A stretch of 64,000 bases of DNA from an uncultured Acidimicrobiales bacterium. GTDB taxonomy: Bacteria; Actinomycetota; Acidimicrobiia; Acidimicrobiales; SZUA-35. Each line of letters starts with the position of its first letter. Positions within the stretch are counted from its first letter, which is position 1. The stretch lies in the NCBI GenBank assembly GCA_938002965.1, contig CALKZY010000008.1, forward strand, positions 1 through 64,000. The letters are read 5' to 3'. The position numbers and the translations under genes are program-made. The notes below the pieces were generated by a model. The model was not told where the DNA came from. It searched no databases and saw nothing but the letters and a program-made list of their open reading frames with translations. Below, one piece after another: positions 46,140 through 57,047 of this stretch.

Positions 46140-46916
46140 CTAGCGGTAGACGCTGATAGCCACCGAAGGTTCGTTCCCGACCGATCCGGGCCACGGTGTC
46201 TCATCCCACGACCCGTACCGCTCGCTCAGGTCAAATCCGGCTTTGGCCGCCATGGCGTCAAGTTGGCGGACGGTCGCCCATCGAAGCATCCACGGTCTGG
46301 ACACCACGGCCTCATTTGAGATCTCAAGATGGCGACCGACGACGGTCTGGCGGGCGGCGTCCTGCGAGGTTGTCGTCACCACTACGGTGCCGTCAACGAC
46401 CTGTTTGAGTCCGACCTGACTGTCAGCAGCGACGGATCTTGTGCCATTGCCCGATGGTTCCGCCAGCTCCATTGTCTCAAGAATCAGTACCGAAGCCAGC
46501 GGGCGGATCCGGTGGAAGAGCTTCTGCTGGAGGTGCTCGGAAGCCAGATTGAACACCGTGTTGAACCCGCACAGAACTATCGTATCAAGCCCGGGTCGAA
46601 GAGGGGGTTGGGTCATGTCGGCTTGAAGCCGATGGACGTCGGCCGGGCAACGACGCAACATGGAGTCGGAAGCGTCGAGCCCGATGACCTCGAGTCCTTG
46701 ACGTCGCAGCATCACGGCTAAACGACCGGTGCCGACACCGAGCTCCAGCACGACTCCGCCGGGGCAGCGGTCGGCTACGAAGCCGGCGGTGGCTTCGGCG
46801 TCGGTCACCGTCGAGTACCACGAGTCGTAGGTTTCGGAGAATGATCGGCCGTAGGCCTGTGGGTCGGTCAGCGTCAGAGTCAAGGGCTTGGCTTGCTCGG
46901 TTGGTACAGGTGGCAC
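46140..46916 (-). CDS. SAM-dependent methyltransferase
   Basis: About 258 residues from GTG 46916; the frame extends further upstream but would overlap the divergent gene. 'YGRSFSETYDSWYSTVTDAE', motif I 'VLELGVGTGRLAVMLRR', 'VIGLDASDSMLRRCPADV', and 'DTIVLCGFNTVFNL' define a class I (methyltransf_25-like) enzyme. The acceptor is not known. It heads the minus-strand run of methyltransferase, SRPBCC, CDP-alcohol transferase, TVP38 and flavoprotein. Only about 20 bases separate its start from the divergent FMN-type gene. Confidence 0.8.
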   Translation of the reverse strand: MPPVPTEQAKPLTLTLTDPQAYGRSFSETYDSWYSTVTDAEATAGFVADRCPGGVVLELGVGTGRLAVMLRRQGLEVIGLDASDSMLRRCPADVHRLQADMTQPPLRPGLDTIVLCGFNTVFNLASEHLQQKLFHRIRPLASVLILETMELAEPSGNGTRSVAADSQVGLKQVVDGTVVVTTTSQDAARQTVVGRHLEISNEAVVSRPWMLRWATVRQLDAMAAKAGFDLSERYGSWDETPWPGSVGNEPSVAISVYR

Positions 46917-46935
46917 CCCACTAGAATGGCAGCTA

Positions 46936-47331
46936 ATGAGCATGCGCATCGATCTGTCCGACCTGGCACCTCTAATCGCCGTCCGAGGTGGTGGCTTTCT
47001 GCTGACCTCGATCATGGACAGCCGTCCCCACGCCGCCCACCTCGGCTTTGAGGTAGCGGCTACCGATGACCAGGTTGAGTTGCGGTGCAAGGCCGGCCGG
47101 ACCACCATGGCGAACTGCAGCCAACAGCCGGGGGTCAGTGTCTTGTGGCCCGCACTTTCCCAGCCTCTGCTGCCGGCTGACGGCGGCGATTCGGGGACAG
47201 CTGACGGAGACTTCAACCCCGCTCACTACTCGATTATCGTTGACGGTGAAGCCCGTCTCGACGGAGATGACCACGTCATCGTGTCGGTGACCAACGCCGT
47301 CTTCCATCGCCCCGCCCCACCGGTCGGCTAA
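46936..47331 (+). CDS. Pyridoxamine 5'-phosphate oxidase-like flavin-binding protein
   Basis: 131 residues with a split-barrel pattern: 'GGGFLLTSIMDSRPHAAHLGFEV', 'LRCKAGRTTMANCSQQPGVSVLWP', 'YSIIVDGEARL', 'VSVTNAVFHRPAP'. Such proteins bind FMN, F420 or heme; actinobacteria have many. No partner is evident. The ATG at 46936 is preferred (46942 is possible). Three bases separate its stop from the cysteine desulfurase ATG. Confidence 0.72.
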   Translation: MSMRIDLSDLAPLIAVRGGGFLLTSIMDSRPHAAHLGFEVAATDDQVELRCKAGRTTMANCSQQPGVSVLWPALSQPLLPADGGDSGTADGDFNPAHYSIIVDGEARLDGDDHVIVSVTNAVFHRPAPPVG

Positions 47332-47334
47332 CTG

Positions 47335-48477
47335 ATGGTGCACTATCTCGACCACGCTGCCACCACGCCGGTCCGGGCATCGGCCATCGACGCCATGATG
47401 CCCGCGTTGGTCGAGCAATACGGCAACCCATCGGGTGCGCACCGAATGGCTCGCGCCGCCAACCGGGTGTTAGACGACGCCAGGGAAACCATGGCCGATG
47501 TCCTCGGCTCCAAGCCGGGGGACATCATCTTCACCGGAGGAGGAACAGAGGCCGACAATCTTGCTGTCACCGGAGTATTGGAAGCCAACGGCGGCCGCGC
47601 GCTGTGCTCGGCAGTTGAGCATCACGCCGTACTTGACCCGGTGGAACACAGCAACGGGTTGTCAGTCGATGTAAGCGTCGAGGGTCTCGTAGACCTCGCC
47701 GCCCTTGAAGACGTCCTGACACGCTACGGTGCGGACGTATCCCTGGTCTCGATCATGGCTGTCAACAATGAGACCGGCATGATTCAACCGTTGGGTGAAG
47801 CGATCGAGATGACCCGACGTCTGGCTCCCACCGCCGTCTTCCACACTGATGCGGTGCAGGCCTTGTGTTGGCTTGACCTCTCCACTGTTGCCGCTGAGGC
47901 CGACATGGTTTCGGTTAGCGCTCACAAGTTCGGCGGCCCAAAAGGGGTTGGCTGCCTTGTCGTGCGCGAAGGGGAACGTTCGGCCGGTATGGAGCCTCTT
48001 CTTCGTGGTGGTGGGCAGGAACGCGGTCGACGAGGTGGCACTCACAACGTGGCCGGTATCGCCGCTATGGCAGCAGCGGCAGCTGAGACGCACAGCGAAC
48101 GGGCCGAGCAGGTCCCGAGGGTGGCCCAACTTCGGGACCGGCTGGCTGATGGCATCACATCGGCTGTGCCTGATGCCATCGAAACTGGTGATCGATCATC
48201 CAAAACGGCAAATATCGCTCACTTCTGTTTCCCTGATGTGGCTAGTGAAGCGTTGCTCATCCTGCTAGAACAAAGCGACATCATGGCATCGGCCGCATCC
48301 TCATGCTCCAGCGGAGCGATGGACCCCAGCCACGTTCTAGCCGCCATGGGCTACTCGCGGGATCTGGCCTTCGGTTCGCTGCGCCTGTCCCTGGGTTACG
48401 GGTCGACTGACGCCGATGTCGACGCCACATTGGCCGCCCTAGGGCCGGCCATCACGAGATTGCGGGAGCGATCATGA
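47335..48477 (+). CDS. Cysteine desulfurase (NifS/IscS family)
   Basis: 380 residues. 'YLDHAATTPVRASAIDAM', 'FTGGGTEADNLAV', 'FHTDAVQA', the PLP lysine in 'VSVSAHKFGGPKGVG', 'RGGTHNVAGI', and the persulfide Cys in 'SAASSCSSGAMDPSHVL'. It releases sulfur from cysteine. The ATGA overlap with mnmA indicates that its sulfur goes to tRNA 2-thiolation. Confidence 0.94.
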   Translation: MVHYLDHAATTPVRASAIDAMMPALVEQYGNPSGAHRMARAANRVLDDARETMADVLGSKPGDIIFTGGGTEADNLAVTGVLEANGGRALCSAVEHHAVLDPVEHSNGLSVDVSVEGLVDLAALEDVLTRYGADVSLVSIMAVNNETGMIQPLGEAIEMTRRLAPTAVFHTDAVQALCWLDLSTVAAEADMVSVSAHKFGGPKGVGCLVVREGERSAGMEPLLRGGGQERGRRGGTHNVAGIAAMAAAAAETHSERAEQVPRVAQLRDRLADGITSAVPDAIETGDRSSKTANIAHFCFPDVASEALLILLEQSDIMASAASSCSSGAMDPSHVLAAMGYSRDLAFGSLRLSLGYGSTDADVDATLAALGPAITRLRERS

Positions 48478-49583
48478 CAAGTTCGAGCGAAACCCAGCCA
48501 ACCGGATCGAGCGATGGACACCGAACCGGCCCGATTCTGGTTGCGATGTCCGGTGGCGTTGACTCTTCGGTGGCCGCCGCCCTCCTGGTGGAGGAAGGCC
48601 ACGAGGTGGTTGGCGTGACCTTGAAACTGTGGGGCGGGGCATCGGATTCCGGTTGTTGCTCGGTATCCGATGTCGATGACGCTCGGCGCGTAGCCCAACA
48701 GCTCGATATCGATCACCACGTCTTCAACTTCGGCGACGACTTCGATTCCTTTGTCGTCGACCCATATGTGGCCGACCATCAGGCCGGTCGAACCCCCAAC
48801 CCGTGTGTTGAGTGCAATCGCCATATCAAGTTCGACAAGCTGTTCCGGCGAGCTGACGCCCTTGGCTTCGACACTGTGGCCACCGGTCACCACGCCCGTA
48901 TCGAGACCGACGACCACGGCAGCCTCCGCATTGCCCGCGGTGCCGACGCGGCCAAGGACCAGTCATATGTTCTCCACATGCTTGATCAGGACCAACTTAG
49001 GAGGCTCAAGTTCCCGGTGGGGCACTTGACCAAGGACGACGTGCGGGCCATGGCTGGTCGCCTTGGTCTCCGCACCGCCGACAAGCCGGACAGTCAGGAT
49101 GTTTGTTTCATCCATTCGGTCGGAGGGCGCCAAACGTTCCTTGGCGACCGGATTCCTCTGCGTCCGGCGCGTTTGGTGACGACTGAAGGCGAGCAGGTAG
49201 GGGAGGTCGCTTCCATCGAGCTGGTGACGCTCGGACAGCGCCGCGGTCTAAACCTGGGAGGCGATGCCGATCGGCGCTACGCCGTTGACATCGATCACGT
49301 CACGGCCACCGTCACCGTTGGCGACCGTGATCTGCTCATGGTTGCCGATCAAACGGTGGAGGCCGTTGAGTGGTCCGATGACTTGGTCGAAGGGCCAGTG
49401 ACGGTGCAGTGCTCGGCTCATGGCGGCCCCAGGGACGGAACGATCGAGTCCGCCGTCGGGCAGTCCGACACCGTCATCATTCGGTGGGATGAACGTCAGC
49501 AACGAGTAGCGGCTGGACAGTCGATCGTTTTCTACCGCGGTGGGAATGTGGTGGGTGGCGGGATCGCCGTCGACGCTCGATGA
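48474..49583 (+). CDS. mnmA: tRNA-specific 2-thiouridylase
   Basis: 369 residues. PP-loop 'AMSGGVDSSVAAALL', 'TPNPCVECNRHIKFD' (first catalytic Cys), 'DAAKDQSYVLHMLDQDQL', 'ADKPDSQDVCFIHSVG' (second Cys) and 'GQRRGLNLGG'. It makes s2U at the wobble position of Lys, Glu and Gln tRNAs using sulfur relayed from the cysteine desulfurase encoded just upstream with a four-base overlap. Confidence 0.95.
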   Translation: MTSSSETQPTGSSDGHRTGPILVAMSGGVDSSVAAALLVEEGHEVVGVTLKLWGGASDSGCCSVSDVDDARRVAQQLDIDHHVFNFGDDFDSFVVDPYVADHQAGRTPNPCVECNRHIKFDKLFRRADALGFDTVATGHHARIETDDHGSLRIARGADAAKDQSYVLHMLDQDQLRRLKFPVGHLTKDDVRAMAGRLGLRTADKPDSQDVCFIHSVGGRQTFLGDRIPLRPARLVTTEGEQVGEVASIELVTLGQRRGLNLGGDADRRYAVDIDHVTATVTVGDRDLLMVADQTVEAVEWSDDLVEGPVTVQCSAHGGPRDGTIESAVGQSDTVIIRWDERQQRVAAGQSIVFYRGGNVVGGGIAVDAR

Positions 49584-49617
49584 TCCCGATGCTTTCACTG
49601 GGATTCTTTCTTCGGCT

Positions 49618-50601
49618 ATGAGCGTTTCCGTTATTGGCGTTGATCAGTTGGATCTGGCAGCCGTCGAACTGGCCGAAGGCCGGCTGGTCGCCATCCCGAC
49701 CGAGACGGTCTATGGGCTTGGAGCGGACGCTTCGTCCGGCGCGGCGGTCAAAGGAATCTTCGCCGCCAAGGGTCGCCCTGACAACCACCCGCTGATCGTT
49801 CATGTTCACGATTCCCAAGCGGTAGAGGCTATTGCCGAGAGCCTGTCCGACTCGTTCTATCGCCTGGCCGAAGCGTTTTGGCCGGGCCCGTTGACAGTCA
49901 TTGTTAGGCGGCGACTAGTGGCTAACGACGACCGACCGGTGGTGGCACCGGAGACGGTTGGCGGACGTCCAACCATTGCTGTTCGGGTTCCCGACCATCC
50001 GGTGACCCTTGACTTGCTCGCTCGATTCGCTGAGGTTGGCTCCGGGCTGATCGCCGCTCCCTCGGCCAACCGATTTGGCTCGATCAGCCCCACCACCGCC
50101 GCCCACGTTGTCGACGATGAACTGCCCGGCCTTGGATTGGTGGTTGACGGCGGACCATGCCGGGTTGGGGTTGAGTCAACCATTGTCGATCTCACAGGGC
50201 CCAAACCCGAGCTTCTCCGTCCGGGCGGAATCTCAACTGTCGAGCTTGAAGCCGTGATCGGCCCGGTGGCTGACGGCCGGTTAGGCGATGCACGTGCGTC
50301 GGGCATGTTGGAGTCGCACTATGCGCCAAACACTTCGGTTGAATTGGTGGAAGCCGTTGAAGAGGATGATTTGGCGTCCGTCTTGACGGCGGAGGCAAAG
50401 ATCGGCGTAGTCGCACCGTTCGCCTGCCGTCATGAGCCCCATTGGGAGATGCCGACCGATGCCGGCGAGTACGCGGCGAGATTGTATAGCGTTCTTCGGT
50501 CCGCCGATCTGGCCGGGGTCGAACGAATAGTGGTGGTGCCGCCTCGATCGGGCAGCCTTCTCGATGCCGTCTTAGATCGACTGACCAAGGCAGCTGCCTA
50601 A
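49618..50601 (+). CDS. L-threonylcarbamoyladenylate synthase (YrdC/Sua5)
   Basis: 327 residues from ATG 49618. YrdC domain first: 'GRLVAIPTETVYGLGADASS', 'FAAKGRPDNHPLIVHV', 'FWPGPLTVIV', 'SANRFGSISPTTA', 'RVGVESTIVDL', 'LLRPGGIS'. The Sua5 domain follows ('SGMLESHYAPNTSVEL' onward). It makes threonylcarbamoyl-AMP for t6A37 in ANN-decoding tRNAs. In mycobacteria its gene is between prmC and rfe; here it joins mnmA in a tRNA-modification run. Confidence 0.92.
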   Translation: MSVSVIGVDQLDLAAVELAEGRLVAIPTETVYGLGADASSGAAVKGIFAAKGRPDNHPLIVHVHDSQAVEAIAESLSDSFYRLAEAFWPGPLTVIVRRRLVANDDRPVVAPETVGGRPTIAVRVPDHPVTLDLLARFAEVGSGLIAAPSANRFGSISPTTAAHVVDDELPGLGLVVDGGPCRVGVESTIVDLTGPKPELLRPGGISTVELEAVIGPVADGRLGDARASGMLESHYAPNTSVELVEAVEEDDLASVLTAEAKIGVVAPFACRHEPHWEMPTDAGEYAARLYSVLRSADLAGVERIVVVPPRSGSLLDAVLDRLTKAAA

Positions 50602-50655
50602 CTACATTCAGTGCGACGTTGCCCACCGACGCGCCTTGCCATCCATCAAATTTGT

Positions 50656-50732
50656 ACATTCAGCTGTATTCATGTCGCTGATAGTGTTAGGTTCTTTTGG
50701 GCGCCGCAGGGGGAATGTAAACACCGTTCACC
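50656..50732 (+). promoter_or_regulatory. Candidate phosphate-responsive sites upstream of phoX
   Basis: In the 240-base gap before phoX are two ATTCA half-sites ten bases apart (50658 and 50668) and a GTTCACC motif at 50726-50732, which resembles the half-site of actinobacterial PhoP boxes. No clean 11-base double repeat is seen, so assignment to PhoP is tentative. Confidence 0.3.
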
Positions 50733-50841
50733 ACAGGGACATTGCTGTTTCAAACTACGCAGACATTGTTTGGCGTAGCGTCCACAGCGGTGACTCTCGG
50801 CGCCGGGATCCACCACCTATCGGATGCAACAGGAGACAGAC

Positions 50842-52713
50842 GTGACCGTTGACGATTTTGTATCGAACCGGTCGGACAATCGACCCTTTGAGGATGTCCT
50901 CAGGGCCCGGTTGTCCCGCCGTACCGTAATGGCAGGCAGCCTTGCCGCTGCCGCCACCACCTTCTTCGCCCAAGGCACCGCAGGCGCCGCCGTGGCGTCT
51001 CGTGGAAATGGCCGGGGCAACGGCCAAGGCCAGACAGATTTGATTGGGTTCGAGCCAGTCACTCTGGCCAATGGTGGCGGCGTCAACCCGTCCATCTCCC
51101 CCGACTACGAGTACCAGGTGCTCATTCCCTGGGGTACCCCGATTCTGGCTCCCTACCCGGAGCACGTGAACGGTTCGAAGTCGGCTGCCGACCAGGAAGT
51201 TCAAGTTGGCATCGGCCACGACGGCATGTGGTTCTTCCCGCTGTCACGCAAGGGCGACCATGGCGTCATCTGCATCAACCACGAGTTCGGTCGCAACTCC
51301 CATGTCTTCGGCGACGAATCTGTGACGGTCACCATTGGTGAAGACGAGGTTGTTCTTCCCATCTCGTTGGAACAGGTGCGGCTGTCCCAGGCAGCCCACG
51401 GCGTTTCCGTGGTCGAAGTGGCCAGTACCGGCGGCACGTGGGATGTCGTCCGCGGCGGCTACAACCGGCGCATTACGCCGAACACCCCAGTTGAGTTCTC
51501 CGGCCCGGTGGCTGGCCACCCAGCGCTCGGTGACCCGTCCCGTCCGTCCTTCGGCACCCTCAATAACTGTTCCAGCGGGTACACCCCGTGGGGAACCTAT
51601 GTGACCTGCGAAGAGAACTTCAACGGCTACTTTGGCTCCTCGCTGGGTGACGACTTCGTTCCCAACGCCGCTCAGGACCGCTACGGCTTCACGTCTACCG
51701 GTTTTGGTTACGGCTGGGAGTTGTTCGACAGCCGCTGGGATCTTTCGAGCGCCGACGCCGACGGTGAGTACAACCGTTTTGGTTGGTGTGTCGAGATCGA
51801 TCCTATGAACCCCGGTGCCACGCCGGTCAAGCGAACCGCCATGGGGCGCTTTAAGCACGAGGGCGTCGCCTTTGCCGTCGGCCGGGGCGGACGGATTGTG
51901 GCCTACATGGGCGACGATCAGCGCTTCGACTACATCTATAAGTTCGTATCGGACTCCAACTACAAGTCGATGCGAGCCCGGGGCATGAGCCCGTTGGATC
52001 ACGGCAAGCTGTACACGGCCCGGTTCAACGAGGACGGTAGTGGCGACTGGCTGGAGCTCACCATCGATAACCCGGCGCTGGCCGCCGAGTTTGCCGACCA
52101 GGGCGAGGTGCTGGTCAACGCCCGTGTCGCCGCCGACATTCTGGGCGCGACCCCGATGGATCGGCCGGAGTGGACCACCGTCGCTCCTGACGGGCAGGTG
52201 TATTGCACCTTGACCAACAACTCACGACGGACCGAGGCCGATGCTGCCAACCCGTTGGCACCGAACGCCGATGGTCACATCATCCGTTGGACCGACACGG
52301 ATCAGTTCACCGGAACCAGCTTCGAGTGGGACATCTACATCATTGCCGAGACCACCCACGGCACCGAAGAGTCGTTTGCCGATGCTGACGGGCTGTGGGC
52401 TGACCCCGACGGTCGGATCTGGATTCAGACCGACGGCGGCCAAAAGGATGGTCTCAACAACCAGATGCTGGTCTCCGATCCGCAAACCGGTCAGATCAGC
52501 CGGCTGTTGACCGGCGTTCCCGGAGACGAGATCACTGGCCTCACGGTGACCGCCGACCGTCGAACGCTGTTCGCCAACACCCAACATCCGGGCAACGGCG
52601 ACCCGACCTTGACCAACTTCCCGGTTGAGAACGAGGTGCCGGACGGGACGACCTACCCCCGTGACTGCACCTTTGTGATCACCCGCAAGGACGGCGGCAT
52701 CGTCGGTAGCTGA
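50842..52713 (+). CDS. phoX: Tat-exported alkaline phosphatase PhoX family
   Basis: 623 residues. AGGAG six bases ahead selects GTG 50842 over ATG 50824. The twin-arginine signal is 'SRRTVMAGSLAAAATTFFAQG' (from residue 25), so the folded enzyme leaves by the Tat route. PhoX signatures follow: 'NNCSSGYTPWGTYVTCEENF', 'GWCVEIDP', 'MGRFKHEGVAFAV', 'GDDQRFDYIYKF', 'FADADGLWADPDGRIWIQTDGG'. PhoX needs Ca and Fe and frees phosphate from many organic esters, an advantage in phosphate-poor water. A strong terminator follows. Confidence 0.92.
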   Translation: MTVDDFVSNRSDNRPFEDVLRARLSRRTVMAGSLAAAATTFFAQGTAGAAVASRGNGRGNGQGQTDLIGFEPVTLANGGGVNPSISPDYEYQVLIPWGTPILAPYPEHVNGSKSAADQEVQVGIGHDGMWFFPLSRKGDHGVICINHEFGRNSHVFGDESVTVTIGEDEVVLPISLEQVRLSQAAHGVSVVEVASTGGTWDVVRGGYNRRITPNTPVEFSGPVAGHPALGDPSRPSFGTLNNCSSGYTPWGTYVTCEENFNGYFGSSLGDDFVPNAAQDRYGFTSTGFGYGWELFDSRWDLSSADADGEYNRFGWCVEIDPMNPGATPVKRTAMGRFKHEGVAFAVGRGGRIVAYMGDDQRFDYIYKFVSDSNYKSMRARGMSPLDHGKLYTARFNEDGSGDWLELTIDNPALAAEFADQGEVLVNARVAADILGATPMDRPEWTTVAPDGQVYCTLTNNSRRTEADAANPLAPNADGHIIRWTDTDQFTGTSFEWDIYIIAETTHGTEESFADADGLWADPDGRIWIQTDGGQKDGLNNQMLVSDPQTGQISRLLTGVPGDEITGLTVTADRRTLFANTQHPGNGDPTLTNFPVENEVPDGTTYPRDCTFVITRKDGGIVGS

Positions 52714-52772
52714 CCAGGCTGGTTTGAAGTAGGGGTGTCGCTTCGGCGCCCGATGTGCTAAAACCAAAACCA

Positions 52773-52813
52773 GAGAAGCCCGGCTAGCTAGGACGCCGGG
52801 CTTCTCCTTTTTT
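52773..52813. terminator. Strong intrinsic terminator after phoX
   Basis: GAGAAGCCCGGC (52773-52784) and GCCGGGCTTCTC (52795-52806) make a perfect 12-pair stem with a 10-base loop, followed by C and six T. Upstream AAAACCAAAACC gives a T-rich tail on the minus strand as well, so it can also end the converging homocysteine methyltransferase transcript. This is the clearest factor-independent terminator in the window. Confidence 0.95.
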
Positions 52814-52826
52814 GTTCGGCTGCCGT

Positions 52827-53819
52827 TTATCGCCTGCGGCGACGACGGCGTGTGCGAGCCTCAGGCTGGTCACGGGCGACCAGTGTCGTGGTCGCCGGGA
52901 CTTCCACCACGTCGGGCACGGGAGCGTCGCCGTCCAGAACCTGACGCATGAGCGCAATGTGTTCGGGTGTGCTGCCACAGCAGGCACCGATGAGCGACGC
53001 TCCGGCGTCGCGTGCACGGGCGGCGTAGGCGGCCATGACCTCGGGCGTGCCGTCGTAGTGAAGCTCGGTGCCTTTCCAGGCTGGTATCCCAGCGTTGCCT
53101 TTGCTGATCAGCGGGATGTTTTCATCCACTGATCGCATCTGGATCAATGCCGCTTCGGTATCAGCCAGATTGTTGCCACAGTTGGCCCCAACGGCCGCTA
53201 ACTGGTGGTCCACGCCGAATTGGGCCACCTGCTGGCCGGTCACGCCCATCATTGTTCGGCCGGCGGTATCGAAGCTGAATGTCACGCACACGGGAAGGTC
53301 GGAGACCGATCGGGCTCCGGCGACGGCTGCAGCGGCTTCGTCAAGCGATGAGATGGTTTCCACCCACAGCACGTCCGCTCCGCCGTCGACTAGGCCTTCG
53401 GCTTGTTCGGCGAACGCCGATTGGCAGGCCGCTTGGCTCATCGAGCCCATTGGTTCTAGCAGCTCACCGGTTGGCCCCATGGAGCCGGCCACCAGGACCG
53501 TTCGTCCGGATTCGGCTGCCACCGCGTCGACCACCTGCCGGCCGATCCGAGCGGCTGCGGCGTTGAGCTCGTGGACACGTTCATCCAGCTTGTGAAGTGC
53601 CAGGCGGTAGCGGGTGCCGCCAAAGGTGTTGGTCAGAAACAAGTCTGCTCCGACCGAGACGTAGGCCTCATAGGCTCCGGCGATGACGTCCGGGCGATCG
53701 GCATTCCACTCTTCAGGTGGATTGCCGGACTCCAAGCCTCGGCGGAAGAGTTCGGTTCCGGTTGCCCCGTCCAGTACCAGATGGGACCGTGCGGCGAGTA
53801 GGTCATGTAGGGCGTTCAC
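52827..53819 (-). CDS. Homocysteine S-methyltransferase family protein
   Basis: 330 residues. 'LVLDGATGTELFRRGLESG', 'ADLFLTNTFGGTRYRL', 'AGSMGPTGELLEPMG', the zinc Cys in 'VGANCGNNLADTE', and the pair in 'LIGACCGSTPEHIAL' define the Hcy-binding barrel of MetH/BHMT. It probably makes methionine from homocysteine using betaine, S-methylmethionine or similar; it lacks the B12 domains of full MetH. The C-terminus ends in a run of Arg residues ('ARTRRRRRRR'), which is unusual. Confidence 0.87.
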   Translation of the reverse strand: MNALHDLLAARSHLVLDGATGTELFRRGLESGNPPEEWNADRPDVIAGAYEAYVSVGADLFLTNTFGGTRYRLALHKLDERVHELNAAAARIGRQVVDAVAAESGRTVLVAGSMGPTGELLEPMGSMSQAACQSAFAEQAEGLVDGGADVLWVETISSLDEAAAAVAGARSVSDLPVCVTFSFDTAGRTMMGVTGQQVAQFGVDHQLAAVGANCGNNLADTEAALIQMRSVDENIPLISKGNAGIPAWKGTELHYDGTPEVMAAYAARARDAGASLIGACCGSTPEHIALMRQVLDGDAPVPDVVEVPATTTLVARDQPEARTRRRRRRR

Positions 53820-53863
53820 AACACCAGTCTATTCGTCGGCTGTCGGCTGTGCCGATGGTTGCG

Positions 53864-54811
53864 CTAGCCGGAGCCTTCGGCGGTTGCCGGTTGCCGCTCA
53901 GGTTCCCCGATTCGCAGTCCGCGGATTCGTCCCTCGGTGAGAACGCCGCCGGGAAGTGTGGGTGTGAATCGAATATTTGTGGTCTCGACTGTCTCGACGT
54001 CGGAACCCCGCCGGTGGTCGAAGCCGATGGGATGTCGGGTCTCCACTTCCAGAGCCAAGCCCAACGCCGCCGCCGAGAGATCTAAGAGATTGTCCGCCTC
54101 ATCAACCGGAGACGGGCCGAGGGAGGCCACCGAGGTTCGAGGAATGAGAACCGGGTCCCGCAGCTGCATCAGATCATGGAGAACGAACCCGGCGGGGACG
54201 AAAACCACCCACCGGCGGGCCAGCTGATACAAGACCCGCCAACCAATCCAGACCAGTCCTATGCCTATGACTCCCAAAGCGACGGCCAAAATGGCCATGT
54301 CGGCAAGCAAAGCGACGGCCCAGCCGGTCACTCCAATGAAGACGGCCAGCCACGCAAGTTGTAGTGGCCCGAACAGCGTGGGCCCGGGAGTTCGCAGTGC
54401 CATGCGGCGTTCAGATCCGTAGGCCGATCCGTTGACCATGATGTCGCCGACGGGAGGCAGCAGCGCTAACACCGAAACCACCAAGCCATATGCCGCAACG
54501 AGACCGACCGTCGACAACTCGACCGAAGCCAGCAATGACAGGACGGCCACTCCGGCCACCGTGGGGGAAAGGATCCGAAGAATGGTGAGGCTCACGGGGT
54601 GTGGAACGAGGGTGGCTAGGAGGCCGACAAACCAGAAGGTCCAAGCGCCGACCTCGACAATGAGTGCGGTTGGTCGATCGGCACCGTCGAGTAGTTGGGT
54701 AACTGCGGAGCCAGCAACCAGTGGTAGCCCGAGCCACAGGATTCGCACTAGCCACAGTTCCCACGGACCTGTTGCCTGTCCCCGTCTCACCAGGCTTTTG
54801 GCCACGCTCAT
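53864..54811 (-). CDS. Polytopic membrane protein of unknown function
   Basis: 315 residues from ATG 54811; the longer frame runs into the promoter of ligA and is not used. Six or so hydrophobic helices ('LWLVRILWLGLPLVAGSAV', 'FWFVGLLATLVPHPVSL', 'STVGLVAAYGLVVSVLALLPPV', 'LQLAWLAVFIGVTGWAVALLADM') are followed by a cytoplasmic-looking domain with 'RRWVVFVPAGFVLHDLMQLRDPV', a pattern like bacterial PH-type domains in conserved actinobacterial membrane proteins. I cannot name the family. Divergent from ligA with an 87-base gap. Confidence 0.7.
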   Translation of the reverse strand: MSVAKSLVRRGQATGPWELWLVRILWLGLPLVAGSAVTQLLDGADRPTALIVEVGAWTFWFVGLLATLVPHPVSLTILRILSPTVAGVAVLSLLASVELSTVGLVAAYGLVVSVLALLPPVGDIMVNGSAYGSERRMALRTPGPTLFGPLQLAWLAVFIGVTGWAVALLADMAILAVALGVIGIGLVWIGWRVLYQLARRWVVFVPAGFVLHDLMQLRDPVLIPRTSVASLGPSPVDEADNLLDLSAAALGLALEVETRHPIGFDHRRGSDVETVETTNIRFTPTLPGGVLTEGRIRGLRIGEPERQPATAEGSG

Positions 54812-54889
54812 TAGGTCAGTGTAGGACCGGGCGGCAACCACCGGAACAGCTAGCAGCAGCAGGGGCTCGGGGTCACAGCGCAGGGGTAA

Positions 54890-56965
<2,076 letters not shown>

Positions 56966-56987
56966 CGATCGACACCGCCATACGCGA

Positions 56988-57026
56988 CACCGCCCGACCG
57001 GGTGAGTACACCAGGGCCGGGCGGTG
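56988..57026. terminator. Terminator hairpin between convergent ligA and anti-sigma gene
   Basis: CACCGCCCG (56988-56996) pairs with CGGGCGGTG (57018-57026); the loop itself contains GGTG-AGTA-CACC, extending the structure. It lies in the 82-base gap between converging genes. Confidence 0.75.
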
Positions 57027-57047
57027 ACGGAATCGTCGTTAGGTGTT

